A stretch of 64,000 nt of DNA from Clostridia bacterium (GTDB lineage: Bacteria > Bacillota > Clostridia > Christensenellales > Aristaeellaceae). The DNA lies in contig JAFWQA010000002.1 in assembly GCA_017509255.1 (NCBI GenBank), forward strand, positions 148,351 through 212,350, given 5' to 3'. Position 1 is the first letter of the stretch. Each line of letters starts with the position of its first letter. A program made the translations under genes and the position numbers. The notes under the pieces were generated by a model. That model had not been told where the DNA came from, did no database searches, and was given only the letters and a program-made list of their open reading frames with translations. Positions 25,206-34,270 of the stretch are shown here, in pieces.

Positions 25206-25811
25206 TTGGAACGGAAAATGACCCCGAAACAGATCAAAACCCAGGCCAGAAAGGACCTGGTATATAAAACAGCCATCGATTTATTCCTCTCCCAGGGCTA
25301 CAGGGCGACGACCATGAGGCAGATCTCCGAGACCAGCGGCGTCTCCATCGGCTCGATCTACCATTTTTATGAAAACAAGGAGGCCATCCTTACGCAGCTC
25401 GGCGCGACCCTGATGATGACCAACGGGATCGCCCGCCTGTCCGTCACGGAGGAGAACCTGGCGGACCCCATCACCACGGTCATCCTTTACTATGTGGACG
25501 TGGCGAAGAGATTCCAGCAGATCGGCCCGGAGCTGACCCACCATCTGCAGATGCAGATCAGCCGCGTGTGGCAGAATCCGGACGGCAGCAATAACGATCT
25601 CTACATTGTGCCGGAGCTGGTGAACTACATCGCCGAGGCGCAGAAGAGGGGGAAGATGGACGCGAGCGTTTCCCCGCTGGAGACGGCGCGGATGCTGCAG
25701 TCCGCCTCGGAGGGCATCCTGGGCACCTGGTTCCTGCAGAACGGCAGCTTCTCCCTGGCAGAGTACGCGGAGGAGTTTATGACCCGCTTCGCGCGCAGCT
25801 TCGCCGTGTAA
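25206..25811 (+). CDS. TetR/AcrR family transcriptional regulator
   Basis: About 201 residues. The start is uncertain: TTG 25206 has AGGTG 6 bases upstream, ATG 25218 and GTG 25197 are in frame. The TetR helix-turn-helix is at about residues 15-60 (TAIDLFLSQGYRATTMRQIS, then SIGSIYHFYENKEAIL). The ligand-binding half has no close match I know. It is read away from the phosphorylase gene in the same direction and before a terminator, so its target is not obvious; the sugar ABC operon downstream is convergent. Confidence 0.88.
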   Translation: MERKMTPKQIKTQARKDLVYKTAIDLFLSQGYRATTMRQISETSGVSIGSIYHFYENKEAILTQLGATLMMTNGIARLSVTEENLADPITTVILYYVDVAKRFQQIGPELTHHLQMQISRVWQNPDGSNNDLYIVPELVNYIAEAQKRGKMDASVSPLETARMLQSASEGILGTWFLQNGSFSLAEYAEEFMTRFARSFAV

Positions 25812-25851
25812 GCCGGAGGAACCCCTTTTTCCCGGAACAGAATAAAAAACG

Positions 25852-25880
25852 GCCGTGCGGCATGCGCCGCACGGCTTTTG
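25852..25880. terminator. Bidirectional terminator between the TetR gene and the glycan operon
   Basis: GCCGTGCGGC and GCCGCACGGC form a perfect 10-bp stem with loop ATGC, followed by TTTTG on the plus strand and TTTTTTATT on the minus strand. Confidence 0.88.
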
Positions 25881-25904
25881 TATGTCCGGGAAGCCCGGAG
25901 GAGA

Positions 25905-27284
25905 TCAATTCGCGAAGATCTGATCCAGGGCGTCCTGAACGGTCTGACGGAATGTTTCCTGGAACTGGGCGGGGGTGTATTCCCCGTTCATCAGCGCCAG
26001 AAGCGGCAGGGCGTTGTCCCCGTTCAGCACGACGCTGACGAAGTCGACCATCTGCTTTTCACCCATCTTGTTCATGATGCCGAAGTTCCAGTCCTGCAGC
26101 TCCAGCTCGTCGCTGGTGGTGGTGTACCACCACTCCAGCTCTTCGGGGTCGTCGCGCAGGGTGGTGTCGTCATGGTACCAGTTTTCGTAGGCGCGGAACA
26201 CGTCGTAGATCAGCTTGGGATCCTTCGCGCCGGCGGGGATCATCCAGAAGGAGCCGGCAGCCAGCTTGGTGGAGTTGGTTTCGGCATTGCCGCTCGGGCC
26301 GATCGGGTAATCGACGAAGGCCATGTCGAAGTCCAGGGTGCTTTCAGCCAGGCCGTCCCAGTTGTAGTCGTCGTTCTGGGCCATGATCCAGGCGGCGGTG
26401 GAGGTGAAGGCGACCTTCTTGTCGCGGTACAGCCAGCGGCAGACGTCCCAGCCGTTCTCTTCGGGGAAGGGATAGCCGGTCTTGTCGGTCAGCCAGATGT
26501 CCTGCAGGAACTTGAGGGTCTCGCCCATCTCGTTGGAGGACAGGTTTTCGGTGGGGGTGGCGGCCATGTTCGTGCCGTTGGACATATACCAGTAGGGCAG
26601 GATATCGCCGATCCAGGCGCCGTAGCCGTAGACGTCCGGTACGGAGTCGCCGTCGGTGTCCTTCGTCAGGGCGCGGCAGTATTCACGGAATTTGTCCCAG
26701 GTCCATTCGCCGCGGGCGGCCAGGTCACGGGGATCCTCCAGGTTGGCTTCCTGGAGCATCTGGACGTTAAAGGCCAGAGGCATGGTGGCGGTCACCTGGT
26801 CCTCAGCGCCGTTGACGGTCAGCAGGCTGACGCTGCCGTCCGCCAGGTCCACGTAATTGAGCACGGTGTCCTCATGTTTGAGCAGGGGATCGTCGGCATC
26901 CAGCACGGCGCGCAGGTCGGTGGCCAGGCCGTTTACCACGGCGGGCACGCCAAAGCCCAGCTCGACCATGTAGAGGTCGCAGTCCGGGTCGCCGGCAAGG
27001 ATGGAGTTGTTGATGGAATCCTGCAGGCCTTCATAGGTCAGATTGACGAATTCGAAGGTCACGTTGAACTTCTCCTCGATCTCCTTGACCAGGTCAAAGC
27101 GCATCAGGTCGCTGTCCTTGCCCTTGGCGGCGGGGTTGTCTTCCCAGGACGTGTCGTCAGAATCGTAGTAGAGATCCCACCAGAGACCGATGGTGAGATG
27201 ACGGGGTTCATCGGCCAGCGCCGCGGCGGATACCAGGGACAGGAGCATGGCCAGCGCCAGCATCACGGAAACAAAACGTTTCAT
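25905..27284 (-). CDS. Extracellular sugar-binding protein of an ABC importer
   Basis: 459 residues. A Sec signal peptide ends near AAALADEP. There is no lipobox cysteine, which is unusual for a Gram-positive solute-binding protein. The mature chain is a family 1 (MalE-like) binding protein: the ITYEGLQDSINNSILAG-type start region, many aromatic residues for stacking on sugars (WWDLYY, YWYM, WWYTTT). It is the last gene of the long minus-strand glycan operon, 32 bases after the triple-repeat protein. The sugar is inferred to be a manno-oligosaccharide from the GH26 gene. Confidence 0.88.
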   Translation of the reverse strand: MKRFVSVMLALAMLLSLVSAAALADEPRHLTIGLWWDLYYDSDDTSWEDNPAAKGKDSDLMRFDLVKEIEEKFNVTFEFVNLTYEGLQDSINNSILAGDPDCDLYMVELGFGVPAVVNGLATDLRAVLDADDPLLKHEDTVLNYVDLADGSVSLLTVNGAEDQVTATMPLAFNVQMLQEANLEDPRDLAARGEWTWDKFREYCRALTKDTDGDSVPDVYGYGAWIGDILPYWYMSNGTNMAATPTENLSSNEMGETLKFLQDIWLTDKTGYPFPEENGWDVCRWLYRDKKVAFTSTAAWIMAQNDDYNWDGLAESTLDFDMAFVDYPIGPSGNAETNSTKLAAGSFWMIPAGAKDPKLIYDVFRAYENWYHDDTTLRDDPEELEWWYTTTSDELELQDWNFGIMNKMGEKQMVDFVSVVLNGDNALPLLALMNGEYTPAQFQETFRQTVQDALDQIFAN

Positions 27285-27316
27285 AAACAGTTCCTCCTTG
27301 TTCGTTCAGGGTTATA

Positions 27317-29056
27317 TCACTGTACCGGCGTGCCGACGGCAACGCTGTACACATGCCAGTTGGAAGAGGATTCGCACTGCAGCATGGCGCCCCAGGTGGT
27401 CTTGTCTTCACCGCAGGCCGCTTCGATCTGCTCATAGGTCACCTGCGCGACGGAACCGGTGGCCACGTCCTGGCCGTCGTTGCCCACGCGCATCCAGCCC
27501 GCGGCAGCCCAGGGCATGACGATCCACATGGAGCCGTCTTCGGATTCGTAGTTCACGGTGATCACGGAGCCGGGGACCAGCGCGTTCAGGAAGGCTTCGG
27601 TCATTTCCACGCCGTCCTGCGCCCAGGCGCCGGCGGACTTGTCAAAGCCCTCGAGGGCGACCAGGTTCGTGAGAGCCTTCAGCTGTTTGGCGGTGCCGAC
27701 CCGCAGGGAGTAGACTTCCCAGGCGGAAGAGGATTCGCACTGCAGCATGGCGCCCCAGGTGGACTTGTCTTCGCCGCAGAGAGCCTCGATCTGCTCATAG
27801 GTGATATAGGCCTTGTTGCCGACGATCGCCGCGGCGCCGTCATTGCCTACGCGCATCCAGCCGGCGGCTGCCCAGGGCATGACGATCCACATGGCGCCGT
27901 CTTCACTCTTGAATTCCACTTCGATGACGGAGCCGGGGACCAGCGCGTCCAGGAATTCCTGCGGCATTTCAAAGCCGTTCTGGGCCCAGGCGCCGGCGGA
28001 GCAGGTAAAGCCGGGGAACTCGACGGCGTTCGTCAGAACGGTCTGATCGGCGCGCTTGCCGACGCGCAGGGCGTAGACTTCCCAGGCGGAGGAGGATTCA
28101 CACTGCAGCATGGCGCCCCAGGTGGACTTGTCCTCGCCGCAGAGGGCCTCGATTTGCTCATAGGTGATCTGGGCGATGTTTTTGCTGTTGTTGATGGCGG
28201 CGGAACCGTCATTGGCAACGCGCATCCAGCCGGCGGCGGCCCAGGGCATCACGATCCACATGGCGCCGTCCTCGCTCTTGTATTCCACTTCGATGACGGA
28301 GCCGGGGACCAGCGCGTCCAGGAATTCCTGCGGCATCTCAAAGCCGTTCTGTGCCCAGGCGTCTCCGGAGCAGGCGAAGCCGGGGAACTCCACGGGGCTG
28401 AGCAGCGCGCTCAGGTTGGACAGGTCCCTGTCAGAGGAGGCTTCCGTATAGACGGCAGTCAGGTCCAGGGGCAGGGCGTTGCCTTCCGCGTCCAGGAATT
28501 TGATGTTGTCCAGATAGAAGGGCAGGGGAGCGCCCTTGGCGGTCTGGTGGTTGTCGGTCTCCCGGCTGACGGTCAGGGTGTTGCCCAGGCCGGCCGCGAA
28601 AACCTCGCCCTCCGCCAGGGCGGTGACGACGGTGTAGGGATTCTTTTTGGCCAGGTAAACAGACCAGTCATGCTTCTTTTCGGCATTATCCTCGCCTGTC
28701 GTGGTGTAGACCTTGCCGGAAACGGCGTAGAATTTTCCGTCCTCCGCGGTCGCGACAGCGTAATCCACGCTGACGGCGCGCAGGTCGGCAAGCCGGTCGC
28801 CCAGCAGGCCTTCCACGTTCAGGGAGATGTAGGGCACCTTGCCCTGGGGGGTGACCTTCAGGGCCTTGGAGCCGTTGAAATCTTCCACGGACAGCACGGA
28901 AGCGTCCGCGTTGCCTTTCGCGGTGGACAGGCCGAGGAAGGCGTACGCGCCGTCCTCGAAGTCGATGACGGTCGCGGCGGCTTCATCCGCCAGGGCCGCG
29001 GGGTACATACCGATCGCCAGCAGGGCGACCAGCAGCCAGGAAATGACTTTCTTCAT
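27317..29056 (-). CDS. Secreted protein with three tandem carbohydrate-binding-like repeats
   Basis: 579 residues from ATG 29056 (GGAGGAACCCCCC upstream). Signal peptide 1-23, no lipobox. Residues 29-200 form a beta-rich domain (VIDFEDGAYAF...). Three repeats of about 110 residues follow at 222-334, 345-454 and 467-575. Each has W-A-Q-x-G-x-E-M, MWIVMPWAAAGWMRV, ITYEQIEA-CGEDK-TWGAMLQCESSS and VYxxxVG. Repeats 1 and 2 are almost identical even in DNA, so the duplication is recent. The invariant tryptophans look like a sugar-binding face. I do not know the family; a glycan-binding cell-surface or soluble protein is inferred from the operon. Confidence 0.75.
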   Translation of the reverse strand: MKKVISWLLVALLAIGMYPAALADEAAATVIDFEDGAYAFLGLSTAKGNADASVLSVEDFNGSKALKVTPQGKVPYISLNVEGLLGDRLADLRAVSVDYAVATAEDGKFYAVSGKVYTTTGEDNAEKKHDWSVYLAKKNPYTVVTALAEGEVFAAGLGNTLTVSRETDNHQTAKGAPLPFYLDNIKFLDAEGNALPLDLTAVYTEASSDRDLSNLSALLSPVEFPGFACSGDAWAQNGFEMPQEFLDALVPGSVIEVEYKSEDGAMWIVMPWAAAGWMRVANDGSAAINNSKNIAQITYEQIEALCGEDKSTWGAMLQCESSSAWEVYALRVGKRADQTVLTNAVEFPGFTCSAGAWAQNGFEMPQEFLDALVPGSVIEVEFKSEDGAMWIVMPWAAAGWMRVGNDGAAAIVGNKAYITYEQIEALCGEDKSTWGAMLQCESSSAWEVYSLRVGTAKQLKALTNLVALEGFDKSAGAWAQDGVEMTEAFLNALVPGSVITVNYESEDGSMWIVMPWAAAGWMRVGNDGQDVATGSVAQVTYEQIEAACGEDKTTWGAMLQCESSSNWHVYSVAVGTPVQ

Positions 29057-29117
29057 GGGGGGTTCCTCCTTTTTTATTATATGCCCGACCGTGGGCAGGG
29101 TGACAAAGGGAAAGGGG

Positions 29118-30089
29118 TCATCCGACGATGCCGGAGCGCTCCACGCCCTCAATGAAGCGGCGCTGCAGGAGCAGGTAGATCAGCACGACGGGGACCAGCA
29201 CCAGCACGACGCCGGCGTCGAAGTAAAGCTGCTGCTCCCGGATGGTCAGGATCTTCTCAGCGTTGGCGATGACCGCGACCAGGGAATCCAGCTTCCGGGT
29301 GATCAGGATGGAGTCCGGGATGTTGAAGGTGTTGGCAAAGAATGAATCGTTGTACTGCCAGACCAGGGAAAAGACGGCGACCGTGATGATGGCCGGGGAG
29401 GCGTTGGGCAGCATGATGCGGAAATAGGTGCGCCACGCCCCTGCGCCGTCTACCAGCGCGGCCTCCTCGATCTCCTTCGGCAGTCCGCGGAAGAACTGGT
29501 TGAAAATGTAGATATACAGTCCGGAACGGAGCCCGCAGCCGAAGGCGGACAGGATCACCGTGGGCCAGGGGGACTTGAGCAGGTTCACGGTGCCGTCCCC
29601 GATGCCGAAATAGCGGAAGGTCATGTACAGCGGGAACTGGATGGTATTGAGCGGGACCACGATCATGAGCACGATAAAGGCGAAAAGCACCTTTTTCATC
29701 GGGAAACGGTACCGGGCGAAGCCGTAGCCGACCATGGAGCAGATCAGCAGCTGCAGCAGCGTGACGCCGGTCACGTAGAGGAGCGTGCGGCCCAGGATGG
29801 GCAGGTAGTCCAGATATTTGACCGCCATTTCATAGCGGGCCAGGGTGGGGCTGATCGGGATCGTGAAGACCATCGGGTTGATGGAATCCTGGCGGGAGAA
29901 AAAGGAATTGGAGATGATCCCGATGACGGGCGCCAGGATCACATAGCTGATGCCCACGATGATGATGAAGCGGAAAAAGCTCAGCAGGCCGTTTTTCGTC
30001 CCGTTCAGGACGCGGCTTTTCTGATCGTCGTACCGGGCGGAGGAGCGGTACCCCCTCCAGAGCTCCGGAAGCTTCCGGGACTTCTGCAT
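29118..30089 (-). CDS. Sugar ABC transporter permease, MalG type
   Basis: 323 residues, about six membrane helices after a longer cytoplasmic N-terminus. The EAA loop that docks the ATPase is EEAALVDGAGAWRTYFRIMLP. It pairs with the MalF-type gene 14 bases upstream. No ATPase gene is in the operon, so a shared MsmX-like ATPase elsewhere must energise it. Confidence 0.93.
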   Translation of the reverse strand: MQKSRKLPELWRGYRSSARYDDQKSRVLNGTKNGLLSFFRFIIIVGISYVILAPVIGIISNSFFSRQDSINPMVFTIPISPTLARYEMAVKYLDYLPILGRTLLYVTGVTLLQLLICSMVGYGFARYRFPMKKVLFAFIVLMIVVPLNTIQFPLYMTFRYFGIGDGTVNLLKSPWPTVILSAFGCGLRSGLYIYIFNQFFRGLPKEIEEAALVDGAGAWRTYFRIMLPNASPAIITVAVFSLVWQYNDSFFANTFNIPDSILITRKLDSLVAVIANAEKILTIREQQLYFDAGVVLVLVPVVLIYLLLQRRFIEGVERSGIVG

Positions 30090-30103
30090 GGAATTCTCCT
30101 TTC

Positions 30104-31027
30104 TCAGTTATAGTAGAAGGCGCGCTTGTTCAGCAGGTAAACGATCAGCGCCAGGATCAGGCAGGTGATCAGGGTGGAGACCAGGGAGAACACCGAGGAG
30201 AGACCGTAATTGTAATTGCGGTAGGTATCGCCGGCCAGCTTCACCACCTGGCTGGCGGTAAAGCGGTCCACGACCGTATAGATCGTATTGGTGATGATGT
30301 GCGGCATCACCATCGGGACGGTCACCTTCCACAGGGTCTCATAGCCGGTGGCGCCTTCGATCCGGGCTACCTCATAGAGGGAGCCGGGGATGGACTGCAG
30401 CGCGGCGATGAACAGGATGATCTGCACACCGGAGCCCTGGATGATCGAGGCGATGCGGTTGACCGCGTCCACGATGTACTGCAGGACGGTCGGCGGCAGC
30501 GCCAGATCGCCGAAGAGCTGGATATAATATGAAACGGAGACTCCGCCGGAGGCGGCCATTTCCGCCGCGGTGGAGGAAACTCCCGTGTTCATCAGCTCGG
30601 TGGCGCGGGTGATGGCGGAGCCGACCGCGTCGGCGCTGAGGATGACCGGCAGGAAGAAGATGGCCCGGACCAGGGCACGGCCGCGGAACTTCCGGTTCAG
30701 GATCAGCGCCACGAACAGGCTGAAGAAGATGATCATCGGAAGGTCGATCAGCATGTCCATGACGGAGGAGGTCAGCACCTGGTTGAAGCTGGCGTGGGCC
30801 GTGAACGCCTCGATAAAGTTGTCAAGGCCGACGAAGGTCTCCAGACGCGCGCCGGTGGCGGCGTCGATGCTGATGTTCATCAGGCTGAAGCGTACCAGCT
30901 GGATCAGGCAGCCCAGATAGAAAACCAGGAAGCCGATCAGCCACGGCAGGATGAAGCCGAGGCCCCGCAGGGAATTCCGCTGCTCAAAGGAAAGGCGGAA
31001 GCGCCTTCCATTCCGGATGGCTGTCAC
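30104..31027 (-). CDS. Sugar ABC transporter permease, MalF type
   Basis: 307 residues from a GTG start at 31027 that overlaps the DUF5696 stop (GTGA), with GGAGGTGAA upstream. Six membrane segments; the EAA loop is YEVARIEGATGYETLWKVTVP. First of the second permease pair of the operon. Confidence 0.93.
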   Translation of the reverse strand: MTAIRNGRRFRLSFEQRNSLRGLGFILPWLIGFLVFYLGCLIQLVRFSLMNISIDAATGARLETFVGLDNFIEAFTAHASFNQVLTSSVMDMLIDLPMIIFFSLFVALILNRKFRGRALVRAIFFLPVILSADAVGSAITRATELMNTGVSSTAAEMAASGGVSVSYYIQLFGDLALPPTVLQYIVDAVNRIASIIQGSGVQIILFIAALQSIPGSLYEVARIEGATGYETLWKVTVPMVMPHIITNTIYTVVDRFTASQVVKLAGDTYRNYNYGLSSVFSLVSTLITCLILALIVYLLNKRAFYYN

Positions 31028-33621
31028 TGTGCTTCACCTCCCACAACCAGATAATCCAGAGCCTTCACTGTCCGTCCGTCCGCCTCAGCGTCCGCTTCGC
31101 CCCGGTTGACGTAGACCGTGACGCCGTTGGCGTACACAGCGCGGCTCAGGGTGCCGCTCAGCCGTTCAAAGGAGACCATGGCGGAGCCGCTGACAGGCCT
31201 GAGCGCGCCGTTCACGAACCGGTAGGCCTCCGCCGCCTCGTCCTTCCAGGAGGAGAAGGTGGTGGCATACTGCCGGTTCAGCCCGGTATATTTCATGTCG
31301 GCGGCGTCCCGGTACGTGAAGGCGTAGTGCACGGAGGCGCCGTATTCCACCAGGTGCAGCAGGTCCTGACGGGAGGAGGCGCTCTGGGTCATGTTCATGG
31401 CGCTTCCGCAGTAGGAGAAGGACCCGTGCACGATCATCTGCCAGAGCGGGAACTCCTCATCCAGGATCGGAAAGGAGGTGCACTGCAGCGGAGCGTTCAG
31501 GACGTGGGAGATATAGGGGAAGGAATAGTCGTTCCCGCCGCTGACCATCAGGCTGCGGTTTCCGGACCGGAGCGTTTCAAAGGCGCGGCGGGTCAGGTCC
31601 AGATCCGCCTCGCGGCTGATGACGTTGGCGCGGCGCTTGTCCGCGTGCAGCTCCTGGCCGAGATCGCGCAGGCTCAGGCAGTCCAGCCCCAGCCGGCCGG
31701 CAGCGTCACTGAGGCCGCGGGCGTAGCGGGGAAGGTATTTGGGGGAAAGAAGCTTGAAGCCAAGCTCCCGGTAGCCCAGCGTGCCGGTCCGGCGGAGGGA
31801 GACGGGGTTGATCAGCCCCAGCTCCACGATATAGCCGTCGGCATAGTAGCGGCAGGCCTCCTCGGTGGCCAGGAAGCCGCGGGCGATATCCGTGACGAAC
31901 TGCAGGGACGCGTCGGGATACAGATGCCCGCCGCCCTGCTCCACGGTGTCCTTCAGGCGGCGCAGGCCGTTTTCCCCGCCCAGCACGGAGAGGACGTTCA
32001 CCCGGGAGACGGGGTCGTGATAGTATCCGCCGTTCATCCAGCCCTGCAGGTTCACGCACTGGTTGGCGATCCCCTCGTGGCGCAGCCGGGAGACGATCTC
32101 CTCCGCCTGGCTGAAGGTGGTCATGGGCAGCACGCGCAGGTGCTGGATGCCCAGGAAATGGGCGGTCTCCTTGATGCCGCCGATCACGTCGTAATAGAAG
32201 GGGAGGTCCTCCGCGGAGCCGCCGGCTTCCGCCAGGGCGCCTTCCCGGATCAGCTTTTCCCGGCAGGCCCTCGCCAGCCCGGAGGGCCCCGCGTGATCCT
32301 CTCCGAGGAGCGTGTAGCGCACGGAGCAGTCCACGGGGTAAAGGTCCTTCTCCGCCACGATGACCTCCTCCCCGACGATGGACAGGGTGTCCGTCCGCCG
32401 CAGACTGAAGGTGAAGTAGGCGAAGTTGCGGCTGTTGTTCCGCCCGGAGGTATCCGCCGTAATGGCGGCCAGGGAGGCGCCGCGCTCGCATACGGCGAGG
32501 ACGGAGGAGCTCTCCCGGCAGATGCCGAAGAGGGCGAGCCGGACGGACTGCATGTTCTGGGTGGCGGAATAGTCGCTGTCCACCAGGTCCAGGTCGTAGA
32601 CGTTTTTGCTGTACTGCGGGGAGGAGGACTTGCCGTTGTTGAAGCGCATCAGCGCCCCGCTGCCCTCCGGCAGCACCAGCGTGCCGGTCTCCTCCGCGCC
32701 GGCGGAGCCGAAGAAGGGAAGAAGCTGTATGGCGCGGAGCTTGCCCTTGCCGGACTCATGCAGCCCTTCATAGGGGAGGGTGACGCGGACGCCGTCCTCC
32801 GTGAGCTGCCAGTCCAGGGTGACCGTGAAGGCCAGGATCTCCGCGGCCTCTTCGCCGCCTTCCTCATCTTCCTTCAGGGCCTGCATTTCCTCATAGTCCT
32901 CCAGGGTGAAGCCGGCGCCGCGGGCATCCAGGTCGATCTGCTGGCGGTGCCGCGCGCTGACGCCGCGGGTCTTCATTTCATAGAGGCCGGAGGCTTCATT
33001 GAGCTCATAGGACTTGGCGGCCTGCTTCCTGCCCGCCTCCGAAAGGACGGCGAACCATTCCGGGGTCAGCTGGTCCGGCACCAGCAGCATTTTTTCGCCG
33101 GAGAGGCTGTAGACGACCCGGACCCCGTCCGGGAGCGGCTCGTATTCCACCTGGCCGTTGGAAACGGACTTGGCCCAGGAGCTCCAGGCGGTGCCTTCCT
33201 TGGCGTTGGCGTCCAGATAGCTGATGATGAACTGGCTTTTCAGGTTTTCCAGATTGGTGGCGCGGGCTACGGGATCCCTGTCCGCGTCCGGCGGATTGGA
33301 ATAGACGGTCTGTCCGCTCTGCCTGTCGTATAACGCGACCTCCGCGGTCTCCTTTTTCAGGTAGAGCGCCATACGGCCGTTATCCGCCGCGAGGGTGAAG
33401 CCGGGGACCGCCTTCAGGGTGTCCTCCGGGAAGCCGGCGCCGCCCGCTTCCGCCAGGGCCTCCGGCTGCCGGATCAGGGAAAGGTATTCATTGTAATTCC
33501 GGTAATCCGCGATATACCGCCAGACCAGGATGCCGGCCGCGATCAGCAGCAGGCCGAGCAGGATCAGCAGGATCCGCTTCACGCGGAACGGAAGCTGAAG
33601 CCCGGATTCCGTCTTTTTCAT
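31024..33621 (-). CDS. DUF5696 family membrane-anchored protein, glycosidase-like
   Basis: 865 residues. One membrane helix near the N-terminus (about 14-36) anchors it with the bulk outside. The first 440 residues are beta-rich; the second half has the alternating pattern of a TIM barrel with tryptophan and acidic motifs (NLQGWMNGGYYHD, YADGYIVELGLINP, LSLRDLGQELHADKR). DUF5696 proteins accompany sugar ABC importers in Bacillota; a glycoside-hydrolase-like role is suspected but no activity is known to me. Between the YIP1 gene (16 bases) and a permease (4-base overlap). Confidence 0.82.
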   Translation of the reverse strand: MKKTESGLQLPFRVKRILLILLGLLLIAAGILVWRYIADYRNYNEYLSLIRQPEALAEAGGAGFPEDTLKAVPGFTLAADNGRMALYLKKETAEVALYDRQSGQTVYSNPPDADRDPVARATNLENLKSQFIISYLDANAKEGTAWSSWAKSVSNGQVEYEPLPDGVRVVYSLSGEKMLLVPDQLTPEWFAVLSEAGRKQAAKSYELNEASGLYEMKTRGVSARHRQQIDLDARGAGFTLEDYEEMQALKEDEEGGEEAAEILAFTVTLDWQLTEDGVRVTLPYEGLHESGKGKLRAIQLLPFFGSAGAEETGTLVLPEGSGALMRFNNGKSSSPQYSKNVYDLDLVDSDYSATQNMQSVRLALFGICRESSSVLAVCERGASLAAITADTSGRNNSRNFAYFTFSLRRTDTLSIVGEEVIVAEKDLYPVDCSVRYTLLGEDHAGPSGLARACREKLIREGALAEAGGSAEDLPFYYDVIGGIKETAHFLGIQHLRVLPMTTFSQAEEIVSRLRHEGIANQCVNLQGWMNGGYYHDPVSRVNVLSVLGGENGLRRLKDTVEQGGGHLYPDASLQFVTDIARGFLATEEACRYYADGYIVELGLINPVSLRRTGTLGYRELGFKLLSPKYLPRYARGLSDAAGRLGLDCLSLRDLGQELHADKRRANVISREADLDLTRRAFETLRSGNRSLMVSGGNDYSFPYISHVLNAPLQCTSFPILDEEFPLWQMIVHGSFSYCGSAMNMTQSASSRQDLLHLVEYGASVHYAFTYRDAADMKYTGLNRQYATTFSSWKDEAAEAYRFVNGALRPVSGSAMVSFERLSGTLSRAVYANGVTVYVNRGEADAEADGRTVKALDYLVVGGEAQ

Positions 33622-33637
33622 ACTGCCGTTCCTCCCT

Positions 33638-34270
33638 TCAGAAGCGGAATACCAGTTCGGTGTAGATGCTGCGCAGGAAGCTCCAGACCTGCGTGATAAA
33701 GTTGATGACCAGCAGCGCGAGGAAGACGATGATCAGCACGGCAATGACCGTCAGGAAAAGCGTGACCAGCGTTTTGCCCAGCGTATAGTTGTGTACCTGC
33801 ATGATGCCGGTCAGCATCAGCAGCAGCGTCCAGGCGATGCCGATGCCCATCAGGATGGTATAGAAGGCCTCCTCGTTCTCCGCCAGGAACTGTGAAACGA
33901 CGGTGGCCAGCGCGGTGCACGCGATCATGGGCACCAGGGAATAGCCGACCGCGGTCACGATGTCCCGGAAGCGGCCCTCGCCCTCCATGAGGCAGGTGAC
34001 GGACCAGTTGCCGGTGCAGATGACCAGGAAGAGGACCAGAACGCCGAAAAGCTCGGCGACGGAGTTGACGCTGCGGGGCTCGATATCGTTGACGATAAAG
34101 GCGGCGCCGATCCGGTTCATGGAGAAGGCGGCCGCGTAGAGGATCACCAGCAGGACCGCGATGGCCACGCTGCCCTTTTCCTGATGGCGGATCCAGTAAA
34201 AGCCGTCCGAGGGGTGGTTGACCGTGTGGAAAAGCCAGCCCCATTTTTCTTTGCTCAGCAGCTCCTTCAC
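33638..34270 (-). CDS. YIP1 family membrane protein
   Basis: 210 residues from GTG 34270, which overlaps the NHL/TPR gene stop (GTGA) and has GGGAGGG upstream. Five membrane segments with the Yip1 pattern: DGFYWIRHQEKGSV, then SLVPMIACTALATV. Yip1 proteins act in membrane trafficking in eukaryotes, but the bacterial role is unknown. Found here, as in related operons, beside DUF5696 and NHL proteins. Confidence 0.82.
   Translation of the reverse strand: MKELLSKEKWGWLFHTVNHPSDGFYWIRHQEKGSVAIAVLLVILYAAAFSMNRIGAAFIVNDIEPRSVNSVAELFGVLVLFLVICTGNWSVTCLMEGEGRFRDIVTAVGYSLVPMIACTALATVVSQFLAENEEAFYTILMGIGIAWTLLLMLTGIMQVHNYTLGKTLVTLFLTVIAVLIIVFLALLVINFITQVWSFLRSIYTELVFRF

Noticed and set aside
27353-29155. 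600-codon open frame opposite the triple-repeat protein
   Set aside because: Caused by the repeats and high GC; no ribosome site and no domain pattern, while the minus frame has a signal peptide and start signal.
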